Below, piece after piece: positions 8,328 through 17,050 of a stretch of DNA of 64,000 nucleotides; positions within the stretch are counted from its first letter, which is position 1; each line of letters opens with the position of its first letter. A program made the position numbers and the translations under genes. The notes beneath the pieces are model-generated. The model made no database searches. It was not told the DNA's origin and saw nothing but the letters and a program-made list of their open reading frames with translations. Origin of the DNA: Prochlorococcus sp. AG-402-G22 (GTDB lineage Bacteria > Cyanobacteriota > Cyanobacteriia > PCC-6307 > Cyanobiaceae); assembly GCA_003217035.1 (NCBI GenBank), contig QCHV01000001.1:1-64000 (forward strand). Reading direction: 5' to 3'.

Positions 8328-9852
8328 AAAGACAGCCTTGATCATTCCAATAGCAGGAAGATCAAGAAGGTTTCAGGAGAAAGGTTACAAAACACATAAG
8401 GCTTTTCTTCCCATAGGTAAGAAAGTAATAATTGAAGAGATAATATCACTATTTCCACAAAATATATATCAGCCAATAATAGTTTGCACTAAGAAGCAAT
8501 TAAAAGAAAATGAATCTTTAATGAAGGAGTTGGTAATAAGTTTTAGAGATCTAGAAATACAAACTATAGAAGAGCATGAGTTGGGACCGACTTACTCAAT
8601 AGCTCAAGTAAACATTGAATCTAACAGACCAGTAGTAATACATTACTGCGACTTTATTGTTAAAAGCTGCTTTAAACAATTAAATGATATTATAAACGGA
8701 GGCCTAATATGTGCACCTTATTTCAAGGGTTTCCACCCTGCTTCTTTGGGTACGACTAAATTTGCCTATATGAAATTAAGTTCACATAAAAGATTAATTA
8801 CTTTAAAAGAAAAAGAATCATTTACCGATAACAGAATAGAGGAACCATGCTCAACTGGTATTTATGGCTTCCCATCCTTTGGGGTTTTAAAGGAGATTTC
8901 TCAGAAATTACTATCTTCTCCTGGTGAATGGGGGCACCCAGAGTGTTATACGTCTTTATGTTTAAATAAAGCCATTGAAATGGGTTATGAGGTTTATTGC
9001 AATGAGGTGGAGAAATTCATATGCCTTGGAACACCAAGGGACTATGAAGAATACAATTACTGGCTAGATATATACTCTAAATACGAAGAAAATAAACTAA
9101 TTAAATCACAGATAACTGATTCTCATATAATTACTGCCGCTGGAAAAGGTAGTCGTTTTAAAAAAGAGGAGTACCGTTTACCAAAAATAGCTATAAAGTT
9201 TGACGGGAAAGCACTGCTACAACATTCAATAGATTCACTTAGATCTACAAGAAATACTCTGATCTTATTAAAAGACAATGAAAATATAATAAAAACAATT
9301 GATAGCAGAACAATAAACACTTTCTATCTTAAGAAAACACCAAATGGCCAACTGCTTTCTCTATATGAATATCTGAAAACATACAAAGGGAAGGAGCAGT
9401 TCTATGTATCTTCAGCTGATTATAGTTTTGGCTATTCGAAAAAAAAAGTCGACGATATTATTTTACAAAATGACCCTGATGTAATTATATTTACTACACC
9501 ATGGAATACTTATGCTTTTAACACACCCAAGCATTATGGTTTTGTCAATAAGGCAGATAATTCAGAAGTAATAGAAATAGTTGAAAAACCAGATTTCATA
9601 CCAAATAAATCACTCCTAGATTCTTTGCTTATTGGCACTTTCTGGTTCAAAAGTCCAAAGATAATTGAAGAGCTAATATCCATTTCATCTGAAGATGAAG
9701 AACAAGAGGAAGCCTTCATCGCAAAAACAATATCAAAGAAATTAAGCTCTCTATCTGTTTTTTCAATTCAAGTAGATTTTTGGCTATCTTTAGGTACTCC
9801 TAAGGAGCTAAACCTAGGTGAGTATTGGTTCGACTATTTCAAACATAAATAA
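8320..9852 (+). CDS. Double-domain nucleotidyltransferase (tandem sugar-phosphate NTP-transferase domains)
   Basis: 510 residues built of two Rossmann-like NTP-transferase halves. The first (about 1-255) opens IPIAGRSRRFQ and continues with KAFLPIG; the second (about 268-510) opens ITAAGKGSRFK and continues with RLPKIAIKFDG. Both are versions of the G-x-G-x-R nucleotide loop followed by the lysine that contacts the product. The second half is closer to the consensus. Each half has its own YCDF/SADY acid pair and late GTPRDY / GTPKEL motifs, so this is a duplication and not a fusion to another family. It closes the coupled block begun at 5708 and should activate its product. Confidence 0.75.
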   Translation: MNKKTALIIPIAGRSRRFQEKGYKTHKAFLPIGKKVIIEEIISLFPQNIYQPIIVCTKKQLKENESLMKELVISFRDLEIQTIEEHELGPTYSIAQVNIESNRPVVIHYCDFIVKSCFKQLNDIINGGLICAPYFKGFHPASLGTTKFAYMKLSSHKRLITLKEKESFTDNRIEEPCSTGIYGFPSFGVLKEISQKLLSSPGEWGHPECYTSLCLNKAIEMGYEVYCNEVEKFICLGTPRDYEEYNYWLDIYSKYEENKLIKSQITDSHIITAAGKGSRFKKEEYRLPKIAIKFDGKALLQHSIDSLRSTRNTLILLKDNENIIKTIDSRTINTFYLKKTPNGQLLSLYEYLKTYKGKEQFYVSSADYSFGYSKKKVDDIILQNDPDVIIFTTPWNTYAFNTPKHYGFVNKADNSEVIEIVEKPDFIPNKSLLDSLLIGTFWFKSPKIIEELISISSEDEEQEEAFIAKTISKKLSSLSVFSIQVDFWLSLGTPKELNLGEYWFDYFKHK

Positions 9853-9869
9853 TATAAGCACTGTTCACT

Positions 9870-10235
9870 ATGAACTATCAAATAATTAAATTTGGTGTAG
9901 TTGGTTTGGTTAATAACTTGGTAAACTTCCTTATAGTTATATTTGCCTCTTATAAGCTATCTCTAGATTCATTCAGGTCAGCTTCATTAGGTTTTATAGC
10001 TGGTGCATTAGTCTCATACTTATTAAATGCCATTTTTACTTTCAAAAGAAATCCCAAGTCCTCAAGAAGATTTCTTTATTTCATACTTCTGCAAATAACC
10101 ATTCTTCTAATATTTTCATCAAGCGTATACATACTTAATATTTTCACTAACAATATAGTGCTGTCTTGGCTATTTGCAGTAATGCTAATATTTATGATGA
10201 ATTACCAAATGCAAAAAATATTTATTTTTAAATAG
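9870..10235 (+). CDS. GtrA-family small membrane protein
   Basis: 121 residues with four membrane segments. KFGVVGLVNNLVNFLI is the typical GtrA opening, SYLLNAIFTFKR closes the second helix with the family's N-x-x-F-x-F, and NYQMQKIFIFK ends the protein as usual. GtrA proteins are thought to help move polyprenyl-linked sugars across the membrane or to assist a GT2 partner. This stand-alone copy lies 17 bases after the double nucleotidyltransferase. A second GtrA domain in the window is fused to a GT2 (13337-14452). Confidence 0.8.
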   Translation: MNYQIIKFGVVGLVNNLVNFLIVIFASYKLSLDSFRSASLGFIAGALVSYLLNAIFTFKRNPKSSRRFLYFILLQITILLIFSSSVYILNIFTNNIVLSWLFAVMLIFMMNYQMQKIFIFK

Positions 10236-10297
10236 CCACGAAGCATAATAAAAAATTCTCTATATCACTATTCTAAAGAGTTTGGTTTATTCAATAT

Positions 10298-11251
10298 TCA
10301 ACTTGAAGTTAATAAGAATAAGACATATAGAGAGACTAAAAGTATAAGGGAAAATTCAACAAATCGTCTAAAAACATTATTTGGGATTACTAATACACTT
10401 GATATATAATAGTTATAGGCCATAGAGTATCTATATGATATATAATCTATAATTGGCAAGATTGCTATAGAAGCCAAGCAGTCTAGGGTTAAATTACTGG
10501 TTTGCATGGGAAGAATTGCTGAATCCGGATTATAGATGAATGAACTAATAGCAACTCCACTATATATTAGGAATATTGGCAAGAAAGAAAATAACAACTT
10601 GGTATTTACTGTATCTCTAATTAAGGATGTTAGAGATAGTATGAGTATAACTATAGTAATTCTTAGAAGATGATCCTTTGACATAACTCCTATTGAATTG
10701 GTGAGATTGTGTTGAGAGAATATAACAAATAGAAAAACTAAACTAGATAAAATCCTGGTCGAGTCAATTCCACTTGGGAGTGAATCTGGATAATGAAATT
10801 TCATTTTTAAATTATTAATAATTAAATCTATATTCTTAAGGGAATGAATAAGAATAGATGCAATTAGGGCTAAGATTATTGGTATAGAGTTATAAGTTCC
10901 AAGTGAGATTAACATAACATGAGAGCAACCTAAGGAAAGAAATATAACCTCCAGGAGAATTAGCGGTGATATTTTACTTCTGGAAACCTTTACTACGATA
11001 TAAAGAAGTCCAACAAGTAATAATGCATTAGGGTTTCCTGTAAACCAATTTGTAAATATATTACTTAATCCATTAAATGAAAAATTCGGATTTGAAGGGG
11101 ATATTAGAAATTCTATGAACGTAGTGTTATAAGTTGTAGAGATAAAAAGAAAAAGGATTAGAACCGCCAAATACCAGGTAGACCTAAGCAATAAATGCCT
11201 ATAAGCTCTAACTAAATAAAAAAGGGTAAAGAAAGATACTGCAAAGTTCAT
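10298..11251 (-). CDS. Unrecognised polytopic membrane protein
   Basis: 317 residues on the minus strand against the direction of the neighbours, with about eight hydrophobic segments. No motif I recognise. Loops contain SPSNPNFSFNGLSNIFTNW and NPDSAILPMQ, the kind of periplasmic loops seen in glycan polymerases or GT-C proteins, but the protein is short for a Wzy. It faces the GtrA gene convergently, with 62 bases between the stops. It may be the remaining C-terminal part of a longer polymerase, since no clear N-terminal signal segment precedes residue 1. Function is unknown. Confidence 0.5.
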   Translation of the reverse strand: MNFAVSFFTLFYLVRAYRHLLLRSTWYLAVLILFLFISTTYNTTFIEFLISPSNPNFSFNGLSNIFTNWFTGNPNALLLVGLLYIVVKVSRSKISPLILLEVIFLSLGCSHVMLISLGTYNSIPIILALIASILIHSLKNIDLIINNLKMKFHYPDSLPSGIDSTRILSSLVFLFVIFSQHNLTNSIGVMSKDHLLRITIVILILSLTSLIRDTVNTKLLFSFLPIFLIYSGVAISSFIYNPDSAILPMQTSNLTLDCLASIAILPIIDYISYRYSMAYNYYISSVLVIPNNVFRRFVEFSLILLVSLYVLFLLTSS

Positions 11252-11711
11252 AATTAATAAATAATTAGTCAGCGGCTAGGATTCCTTATCAGAGATAAAT
11301 GAAATGGGAACAGGCTTGTTCAAGTCATCTTGCTATCTACAAGTTGATTTGGAAAAGCAAGTTAAATCTTAAATTGTTGAATACAGCCAATATACCAAAT
11401 AAAAGATATTTAATCTCCAAAGCTATAGAATATAAGAGAATATATATATGGCTTGTGATTCTAAAAAGGGAATATGAAGCCATTGAGCGGAATTAGATTG
11501 CTTTGAAGGGGATAACAATAAATGCTATTTTATAGTATTATCTAATTAATTTAAGTAAAGGATTAAGGATCAAGAATATCATGCTTTCAATTATACCAAT
11601 GTTTTTCTTCTATTCGCCAACTCACTCAAAAATAGAAAATAGCAGGAATCTGTTTAAATAACAGGTCAAGATAAAAAATTGCCTCCACTAAAAAGCTATT
11701 ACTATTAACAA
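11252..11711. other. Intergenic stretch of about 460 bases, no convincing gene
   Basis: Divergent space between the minus-strand membrane gene and the GT-C gene at 11712, so promoters for both are expected here. A 65-codon frame at 11299-11496 is open but has basic, unpatterned content, no ribosome-binding site and no recognisable motif. A 26-codon hydrophobic frame at about 11581 looks like debris. I see no RNA gene or repeat. Confidence 0.5.
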
Positions 11712-13247
11712 ATGAAAGTATTAACCTCCAGTTTCTTAATTAAAAATTGGCTACCTCTATCAATAGGCCTTGTTCTTAGACTGATAAAGATTAATTCTCC
11801 GATAGTTGGTATTCATGCCTGGCGACAAGCAGATACAGCAGCCATGGCAAGGCATTTCTATATAAACAATTCTCCTATATGGCTTCCTCAAATTGACTGG
11901 GCTGGTTCAGGAGAAGGCTTTGTAGAATCGGAGTTTCCAATTTTTCCTTATATCGTTGGACAAATATATAAGTTGGTAGGGTTAAATGAATGGGTGGGTA
12001 GAGGTTTATCAGTTTTATTTAGCGTTTTAACTATAATTTTTATTATAAAGATTGGGGAACTTTTCTTTGATAGCAAGTCCGCATGGTGGGGTGGCGTAAT
12101 ATTCGCAATTTCACCTATCGCAATCTACTACGGAAGAACATTTCAAGCAGAGTCCCTAATGTTATTACTTAGTTCTTTTAGTCTTGAAAGGTTTATTCAA
12201 GGATTGAATAGAATTTCATTTAAGGACATTTTCTTGAGTTGGCTAGCTTTTACTATCGCCATATTGATTAAAGTGATACCAGTAGTATGGCTTGGATTTC
12301 CTATAATTGGATCCTATATCTTATATAAAAAAGGTTATAATTTTAAATCCTTTTCTCTAAAGAATTCAGAGAAAAGGATTGGCATTACTTCTATAATCAT
12401 ATATTTCTCTTCTTCAATCATAGTATTATTTCTATGGTACTTATATGCTTATCATTTAGGCAAAGAAAGTGAACTAAGTTTTGGTTTTTGGGGTTCTGAC
12501 AGAAGTAGCATAAAAATGCTACTTGATGTACAGGTATGGTTGAATTTATTTATAAAGGTATGTATACGAAATTATGGAATATTTAGCTTACCATTTCTCA
12601 TTCTTGGAATAAATTATTCTAAAAAAAATCATGGTTCTAAAATTCTTATCTTAGGTATACTAGGTTTATTCTTAACCACAATAATAGCTTTTCGCTCTAG
12701 CAGTATTCATGAGTATTATCAACTACCATTACTAATATTTACTAGCCCATTAATAGGGAAAGGTCTGGTGGAAGCAAATAATTATATAAAAAACAGGAAT
12801 CTCACTATAAGAGTAATAAATATCTTTATTACTTTAACCAGCCTAACTAGTTTAGTTGTTTTATCTATTGATTACTATGCTGTTGAGAGTTATCAAGCAA
12901 AAATTTGGATGCCACTGGCTTTACGCGTAAGGAGTGAAGTGAAACCTAATGAAAGGATCGTAAGTGTTACAAGATCTGATCCAACATTACTAAATTTAGC
13001 AAGACGGCAAGGATGGCTTACAACTCCTGAAAATGTAACACAAGAAAATTTAAACTCATGGTTCAACGAAGGTGCTACACATATAGTGGGTAATCTAAAT
13101 TGGCGGGAAACATACTCTGCTATGAAAAACAAAAGCAAAAAAGCTAAGCTAAAATCTATATTATGTAGGGGTATAAATCCTTCTCAATGTCTAACTAATT
13201 CAGATTTTAGTTACGTTATTCCTTTAGATAATCTAATTAAAGAATAA
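11712..13247 (+). CDS. GT39/PMT-like membrane glycosyltransferase
   Basis: 511 residues, multi-spanning. After the first membrane segment, GIHAWRQADTAAMARHFY carries the conserved periplasmic acidic residue of GT39-like enzymes (D-x-x-x-x-A pattern). Further helices include GGVIFAISPIAIYYGRTFQAES, a pattern common in ArnT/PMT relatives. The last 100 residues are soluble. The donor is expected to be a polyprenyl-phosphate sugar and the reaction to take place on the periplasmic side. It stands alone on the plus strand and converges with the dolichol-phosphate-mannosyltransferase-like gene at 14452-13337, which may make the lipid-linked donor it needs. Confidence 0.75.
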   Translation: MKVLTSSFLIKNWLPLSIGLVLRLIKINSPIVGIHAWRQADTAAMARHFYINNSPIWLPQIDWAGSGEGFVESEFPIFPYIVGQIYKLVGLNEWVGRGLSVLFSVLTIIFIIKIGELFFDSKSAWWGGVIFAISPIAIYYGRTFQAESLMLLLSSFSLERFIQGLNRISFKDIFLSWLAFTIAILIKVIPVVWLGFPIIGSYILYKKGYNFKSFSLKNSEKRIGITSIIIYFSSSIIVLFLWYLYAYHLGKESELSFGFWGSDRSSIKMLLDVQVWLNLFIKVCIRNYGIFSLPFLILGINYSKKNHGSKILILGILGLFLTTIIAFRSSSIHEYYQLPLLIFTSPLIGKGLVEANNYIKNRNLTIRVINIFITLTSLTSLVVLSIDYYAVESYQAKIWMPLALRVRSEVKPNERIVSVTRSDPTLLNLARRQGWLTTPENVTQENLNSWFNEGATHIVGNLNWRETYSAMKNKSKKAKLKSILCRGINPSQCLTNSDFSYVIPLDNLIKE

Positions 13248-13336
13248 TATAAAATCATCATACTGAAGTTAATATTTAAATATTTTTGAGCGATTAATTT
13301 AAAAGTGGTTTATATAACCTAAAGATCAAAATGTAG

Positions 13337-14452
13337 TCAAGGCGTGTTCCAAACAAAGCGGGAAGAAGCTACATAATTCCAGATAAATACGATTGAGATA
13401 CCTGCAATTTGAGCTAAAAGTTCATTATCAGAAACCATGTTGTAAAAAGCTGTTGCCAATCCTATATTGGCAACTACTGGGAACGATGCCACAAGGAGAA
13501 ATTTAAGAAGTCCTTTTATTAGAAGGACTCCGGTTAATCTTTTAGACCTAAACGTTAGTTTATTGTTAATTAAATAATTGGATGTCGCCGCCGTAATTAC
13601 AGATATTGGAAGGGCCTCTTTAAAAGTAAAAGCAAAAATATTCATTACAAATGAAGTAGTTAATAATTGCACTAAAACACCACTAAGACCAACTATTGCA
13701 AAGCTTATTGCTCTTCTTGGTAGTATTCTACAAGTAGCTGTATGTAAAAGGGAAATTAAAAAGTCCCAGACTATAGATAAATCTAATTTAGATTCTCCAT
13801 GCAACCTGGGCTCAAAAGTTAAAGGAATCTCTTCGACTGAAAGCTTGCCCCTACTTACCGCTAAAAGCTCATATAAAAACTTAAAACCATTTACGTCTAC
13901 CTTATAAATAAAGGCTAAACATGCATCTAGATTCGCTACAAAGCATCCACTCATATAGTCAGTTATATGACTATATTTTTTTCTAAGGCTACATCTTGAC
14001 AATACGTTAGCCAAAGAAGATCCACCAGTTCTTCTTTGGCTTAAACCTTTTATATCTGCAGATTTTAAGAATCTACTCCCAACTACCAAATCAGTTTTAT
14101 TGCGTAAAGCATGCAAAAAAGCGTTTAAAACATCTACTGGACGATGTTGTCCATCTGCGTCCATCAATGCGACATAATCCCCAGTAGCACTAAGTAATCC
14201 TTCCTTAATTGCACTTGCAAGGCCAGATCTACCAACTCTCCTAATAATTCTTATCCTAGAGTCCTCAAATGAAATCTTTTTTACGAGCTCAAAGGTCCCA
14301 TCATTAGAGTCATCATCTACAATTAAAATTTCTAATTCGTATGATTTAAAAAGTTCAAAAAGTTCTTGGACAATGCTTGAAATGTTCTCTCGCTCCTTAT
14401 ATGTGGGCAAAACTATCGAAACCCTATGATTGTTGCTATCAATCTTTTTCAT
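13337..14452 (-). CDS. GT2 polyprenyl-phosphate glycosyltransferase fused to GtrA domain
   Basis: 371 residues. Residues 1-230 are a dolichol-phosphate mannosyltransferase (DPM1)-like GT2: VLPTYKERENI, EILIVDDDSNDGT, then LMDADGQHRP as the metal-binding DAD motif. Residues about 245-370 form four membrane helices of the GtrA family, beginning FAIVGLSGVLVQ and holding NYLINNKLTFR. This architecture transfers a sugar to polyprenyl phosphate and probably aids its flipping. Genes using such donors (GT39-like enzymes at 11712 and 15208) flank it. The start is ATG at 14450-14452. Confidence 0.9.
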   Translation of the reverse strand: MKKIDSNNHRVSIVLPTYKERENISSIVQELFELFKSYELEILIVDDDSNDGTFELVKKISFEDSRIRIIRRVGRSGLASAIKEGLLSATGDYVALMDADGQHRPVDVLNAFLHALRNKTDLVVGSRFLKSADIKGLSQRRTGGSSLANVLSRCSLRKKYSHITDYMSGCFVANLDACLAFIYKVDVNGFKFLYELLAVSRGKLSVEEIPLTFEPRLHGESKLDLSIVWDFLISLLHTATCRILPRRAISFAIVGLSGVLVQLLTTSFVMNIFAFTFKEALPISVITAATSNYLINNKLTFRSKRLTGVLLIKGLLKFLLVASFPVVANIGLATAFYNMVSDNELLAQIAGISIVFIWNYVASSRFVWNTP

Positions 14453-14661
14453 TTAACCAGCAGAATTCCTGAACCAAATATATAAATCCTACCCATAATA
14501 AAAAAGACTGCAAAATTGATGGTCAAACGCAAAACGTAAAAAAACACAAATAGATTCTCTCTTGCTATCCATACATAATTGTTGAGTTGCCTAGTGTAGT
14601 CTGTTATTTCAACTCAACTCAACTATGATTTGCTCCTTTCACAAGGCACAGACTAGTTCAA

Positions 14662-14805
14662 ATGACAATGGCAAAACTTAAAAGGGACAAGGAAACAAGC
14701 ACTGCTGTTCAAAAGATAGTTTTACTGCTCTTTGGCATTGGGCCAATACTAGTAATGTTATGGTTCCTAAGCTCTAATGGCTTTTTCAACCCTCCAGGCA
14801 CTTGA
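14662..14805 (+). CDS. Small single-span membrane protein, unrecognised (47 aa)
   Basis: ATG 14662 to TGA 14803-14805. A basic, polar N-terminus (MTMAKLKRDKETST) leads into one hydrophobic segment (about residues 18-37, rich in Leu, Ile and Phe with GIGP in the middle) and a short tail ending SNGFFNPPGT. This is the layout of small thylakoid or photosystem proteins with a cytoplasmic basic N-terminus, though it matches none I know (not PsbI, PsbM, PsbX, PsaJ or PetN). It has its own upstream promoter-like region with TATGAT at 14624, and sits where island genes give way to core genes. A real small gene is likely; its function is unknown. Confidence 0.6.
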   Translation: MTMAKLKRDKETSTAVQKIVLLLFGIGPILVMLWFLSSNGFFNPPGT

Positions 14806-14889
14806 AATTAGCCACTACTGAAAGGAAAGAAATTTACAAAACAGAGGTATATGATAAAGTGACGTCTTAATGTTTTCTTTATGTTTTAG

Positions 14890-15027
14890 ATGTCTCTAGC
14901 GATTGCCGCCTCTAAGAATAAAATCTTTTTCGCTAGAGCGGATAGGAGGAGGTTGGCTCTAAGACTCGCAAAAGCAATTGAAGGGATGAAATTTCAGCAG
15001 AGCAAGTCAATTCAATCAATTAATTAG
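14890..15027 (+). CDS. Small basic protein, unrecognised (45 aa)
   Basis: ATG 14890 to TAG 15025-15027. The product is basic and amphipathic, with ARADRRRLALRLAKAIEGMK in the middle, which would form one positively charged helix. No membrane segment. The GC content of the stretch is clearly higher than the spacer around it and the codon use is like the core genes, which supports coding. A weak promoter may lie in the 84 bases after the preceding small gene. Function is unknown. The alternative is a structured non-coding RNA. Confidence 0.45.
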   Translation: MSLAIAASKNKIFFARADRRRLALRLAKAIEGMKFQQSKSIQSIN

Positions 15028-15207
15028 TACTCGAAAAACATCTTATTCATATAACCCAACTCTTGTTTTTTATTATGGCAGTGCTATGTAGTTCATTATT
15101 TTTACTTTGTAGAGAAGTTATTTCGTATTACTAATATTTTTAAAATCAATATCTATTTTTAGTAAGTATATATCACTTCATAATATTGATTATTAGTAGC
15201 TAAAAAT

Positions 15208-17034
15208 TTACATTCTCTCTGGCCTTGGATCATTCCAATCAGGCGACCATCCCTGCGCTTTAATAAGGTGTCTAGCTCTATCCTCAAGTTCTTCTCTGTC
15301 CAATCTCCAAATATTATAGATACTATATTTTCCAAGAATCTCTGGATTCAAACCTTTCCAATGAGGATTACTGCTTGTTTTATTATCAATGATTAACAAA
15401 ACAGTCTGACTACTATTTTTTACTCCTAAAGGTTTACCTTGCCAACCTTGTCTAACCTCAAAATTTAACCTATCAGCCAGATTAACCAATCCTTCAGCAT
15501 CATTTGCCTCATATAGAATAATTTTTTTTGTATAAAAATGAATTGACGGTTTGTTAATTCCAACCATTGCTAATGATTCATGCTCGCGTTGAGAAGAAGC
15601 TAAGAGGTCCGCAGCCTTTCTTAAGGGTAACTGTCTCAACCTGTCACTTATATTCCACATCGGTAGCATAAATAATAACTGGAATAAAATTAATGGTACT
15701 TGCATCAAAAAGAAGTTCTTAGGTAAATGTAGCAGGGCTATCAGAACACCTAACAAAGAAGTTATTGTTAACATTAGAGCTCCTTTTATATATATTCCAC
15801 TCGAAATAAATTCGTATGAGAAATTAGGTATTTCAGGATCATTAACTGAAAATATCCATAATTTTGATGCCCAAAGTACTAGGGAAATAGAAAGGGATAA
15901 AGCTATACTGGCCCATATTGCGGCTATATAATATGGGCTATTAGCATTCTTTTTATGAGAAGATAAACCTATTAAAATTGCTGCTGCTGGAGTTGCTGGG
16001 ATCCAATAACTTGGAAGCTTTGTTGCTGCTAAGGTAAACAATAAGAACACAGAAACTAGCCAACTCGCAGAAAAATTCAAGAGAGATTGATCAGCTTTTT
16101 TCAAACGAGAGGTGTTTTTATTCCAAAAAGAAGAAATTGACTGAATTAAGCCTAATATAAGAAAAGGTGTAAAAGGCAAAGAAGAGACAACAAGTATTAG
16201 AAAGAAAAACCACCAGGGTTGTGAATGGCTATTAACAACAGATGTTAATCTTTGAAAATTATGATATCCGAAGAAACTATCCCAAAAAGGTTTTCCTTCT
16301 ACTAATAATTCCATAAAATACCATGGTGAACTTATTAGGAAAGTAATGAATATACCTCTTATAGGTTTTATTCTTTTTATTAAGTTTATATAGTCAGATT
16401 GAAAAATAGAAAAGCATGTCAAGATCATTATTGTTAAAACAATTGCAACTGGACCTTTTGTAAGAACTGCTAAACCTAAAAAGGTCCATTGCCAGGGCCA
16501 ATGTTTCTTTATTGGGTTTACATAAGTTCTCCAATTAAGAATTAAACTTATCCCAAGAGTGGAACAAAGCAATGCATCGCTAACTGCAATTCTGCTCCAA
16601 ATCAGAACTAAAGGAGAAAGCGCGAAAGCCAGAGAAGTAACTACAGCAGCACGAGCAGGTGAACCAATATCTTTACCTGGCCACTTAATAACAGTATCTC
16701 CAAGTACTAGCATCATCGCCAAAGTGGAAAGAGCAGAGGGAAGTCTGGCCGCCCATGTTCCAAGAGGGTCCCAAAGATCCTGTCCAGGCAATCCATAAAA
16801 GAAACCCATCAACCAATAAACAAGTGGTGGTTTGTCAAATCTTGGAAGACCATTAACTCTTGGAGTAAGCCAATCACCCGTATTGCTCATTGCTCTACTA
16901 GCAGCAGCAAAAAGGGGAGGTGTTTCATCAACCAGTCCAGTTGAGCCAAGCTCCCAACAACAAATAAAAATGCCAAGAAAGAGTATTAAACAAATACACC
17001 TTTGATATTGAGTTCTAGGTACTAATAGTTTCAC
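15208..17034 (-). CDS. ArnT-like GT39 family glycosyltransferase
   Basis: 608 residues, about twelve membrane segments. VDETPPLFAAASRAM follows the first helix and includes the DE pair typical of 4-amino-4-deoxy-L-arabinose transferase (ArnT) and relatives; GRPRFDKPP-type text (LPRFDKPPLVYWL) comes next, as in ArnT. The C-terminal 130 residues are soluble. The enzyme should move a sugar from a polyprenyl phosphate to a lipid or glycan on the periplasmic side. Its codon use is like the core genes, and the next gene on the same strand lies 16 bases away, so it is probably co-transcribed with the glycosyltransferase at 17051-18154. Confidence 0.85.
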   Translation of the reverse strand: MKLLVPRTQYQRCICLILFLGIFICCWELGSTGLVDETPPLFAAASRAMSNTGDWLTPRVNGLPRFDKPPLVYWLMGFFYGLPGQDLWDPLGTWAARLPSALSTLAMMLVLGDTVIKWPGKDIGSPARAAVVTSLAFALSPLVLIWSRIAVSDALLCSTLGISLILNWRTYVNPIKKHWPWQWTFLGLAVLTKGPVAIVLTIMILTCFSIFQSDYINLIKRIKPIRGIFITFLISSPWYFMELLVEGKPFWDSFFGYHNFQRLTSVVNSHSQPWWFFFLILVVSSLPFTPFLILGLIQSISSFWNKNTSRLKKADQSLLNFSASWLVSVFLLFTLAATKLPSYWIPATPAAAILIGLSSHKKNANSPYYIAAIWASIALSLSISLVLWASKLWIFSVNDPEIPNFSYEFISSGIYIKGALMLTITSLLGVLIALLHLPKNFFLMQVPLILFQLLFMLPMWNISDRLRQLPLRKAADLLASSQREHESLAMVGINKPSIHFYTKKIILYEANDAEGLVNLADRLNFEVRQGWQGKPLGVKNSSQTVLLIIDNKTSSNPHWKGLNPEILGKYSIYNIWRLDREELEDRARHLIKAQGWSPDWNDPRPERM

Positions 17035-17050
17035 TTAATCTTTGTAAATT

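Larger units (their letters stand above)
14453..15207. other. Long spacer holding two small ORFs at the island/core boundary
   Basis: 755 bases between two minus-strand glycosyltransferase genes. It contains two short plus-strand frames listed separately (14662-14805 and 14890-15027). Upstream of the first, GTTGAGTTG (14581-14589) and CAACTCAAC (14610-14618) are inverted copies, and TATGAT at 14624-14629 can serve as a -10 box. From 15028 to 15207 I see only AT-rich sequence. Confidence 0.5.

Noticed and set aside
11299-11496. 65-codon open frame in the divergent spacer
   Set aside because: No ribosome-binding site, no motif and irregular basic composition. It is more likely chance in AT-rich DNA.
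14581-14618. Inverted repeat GTTGAGTTG / CAACTCAAC as an operator
   Set aside because: Nine bases with a 20-base gap in a region of CAACT repeats could be chance; I mention it only in the spacer note.
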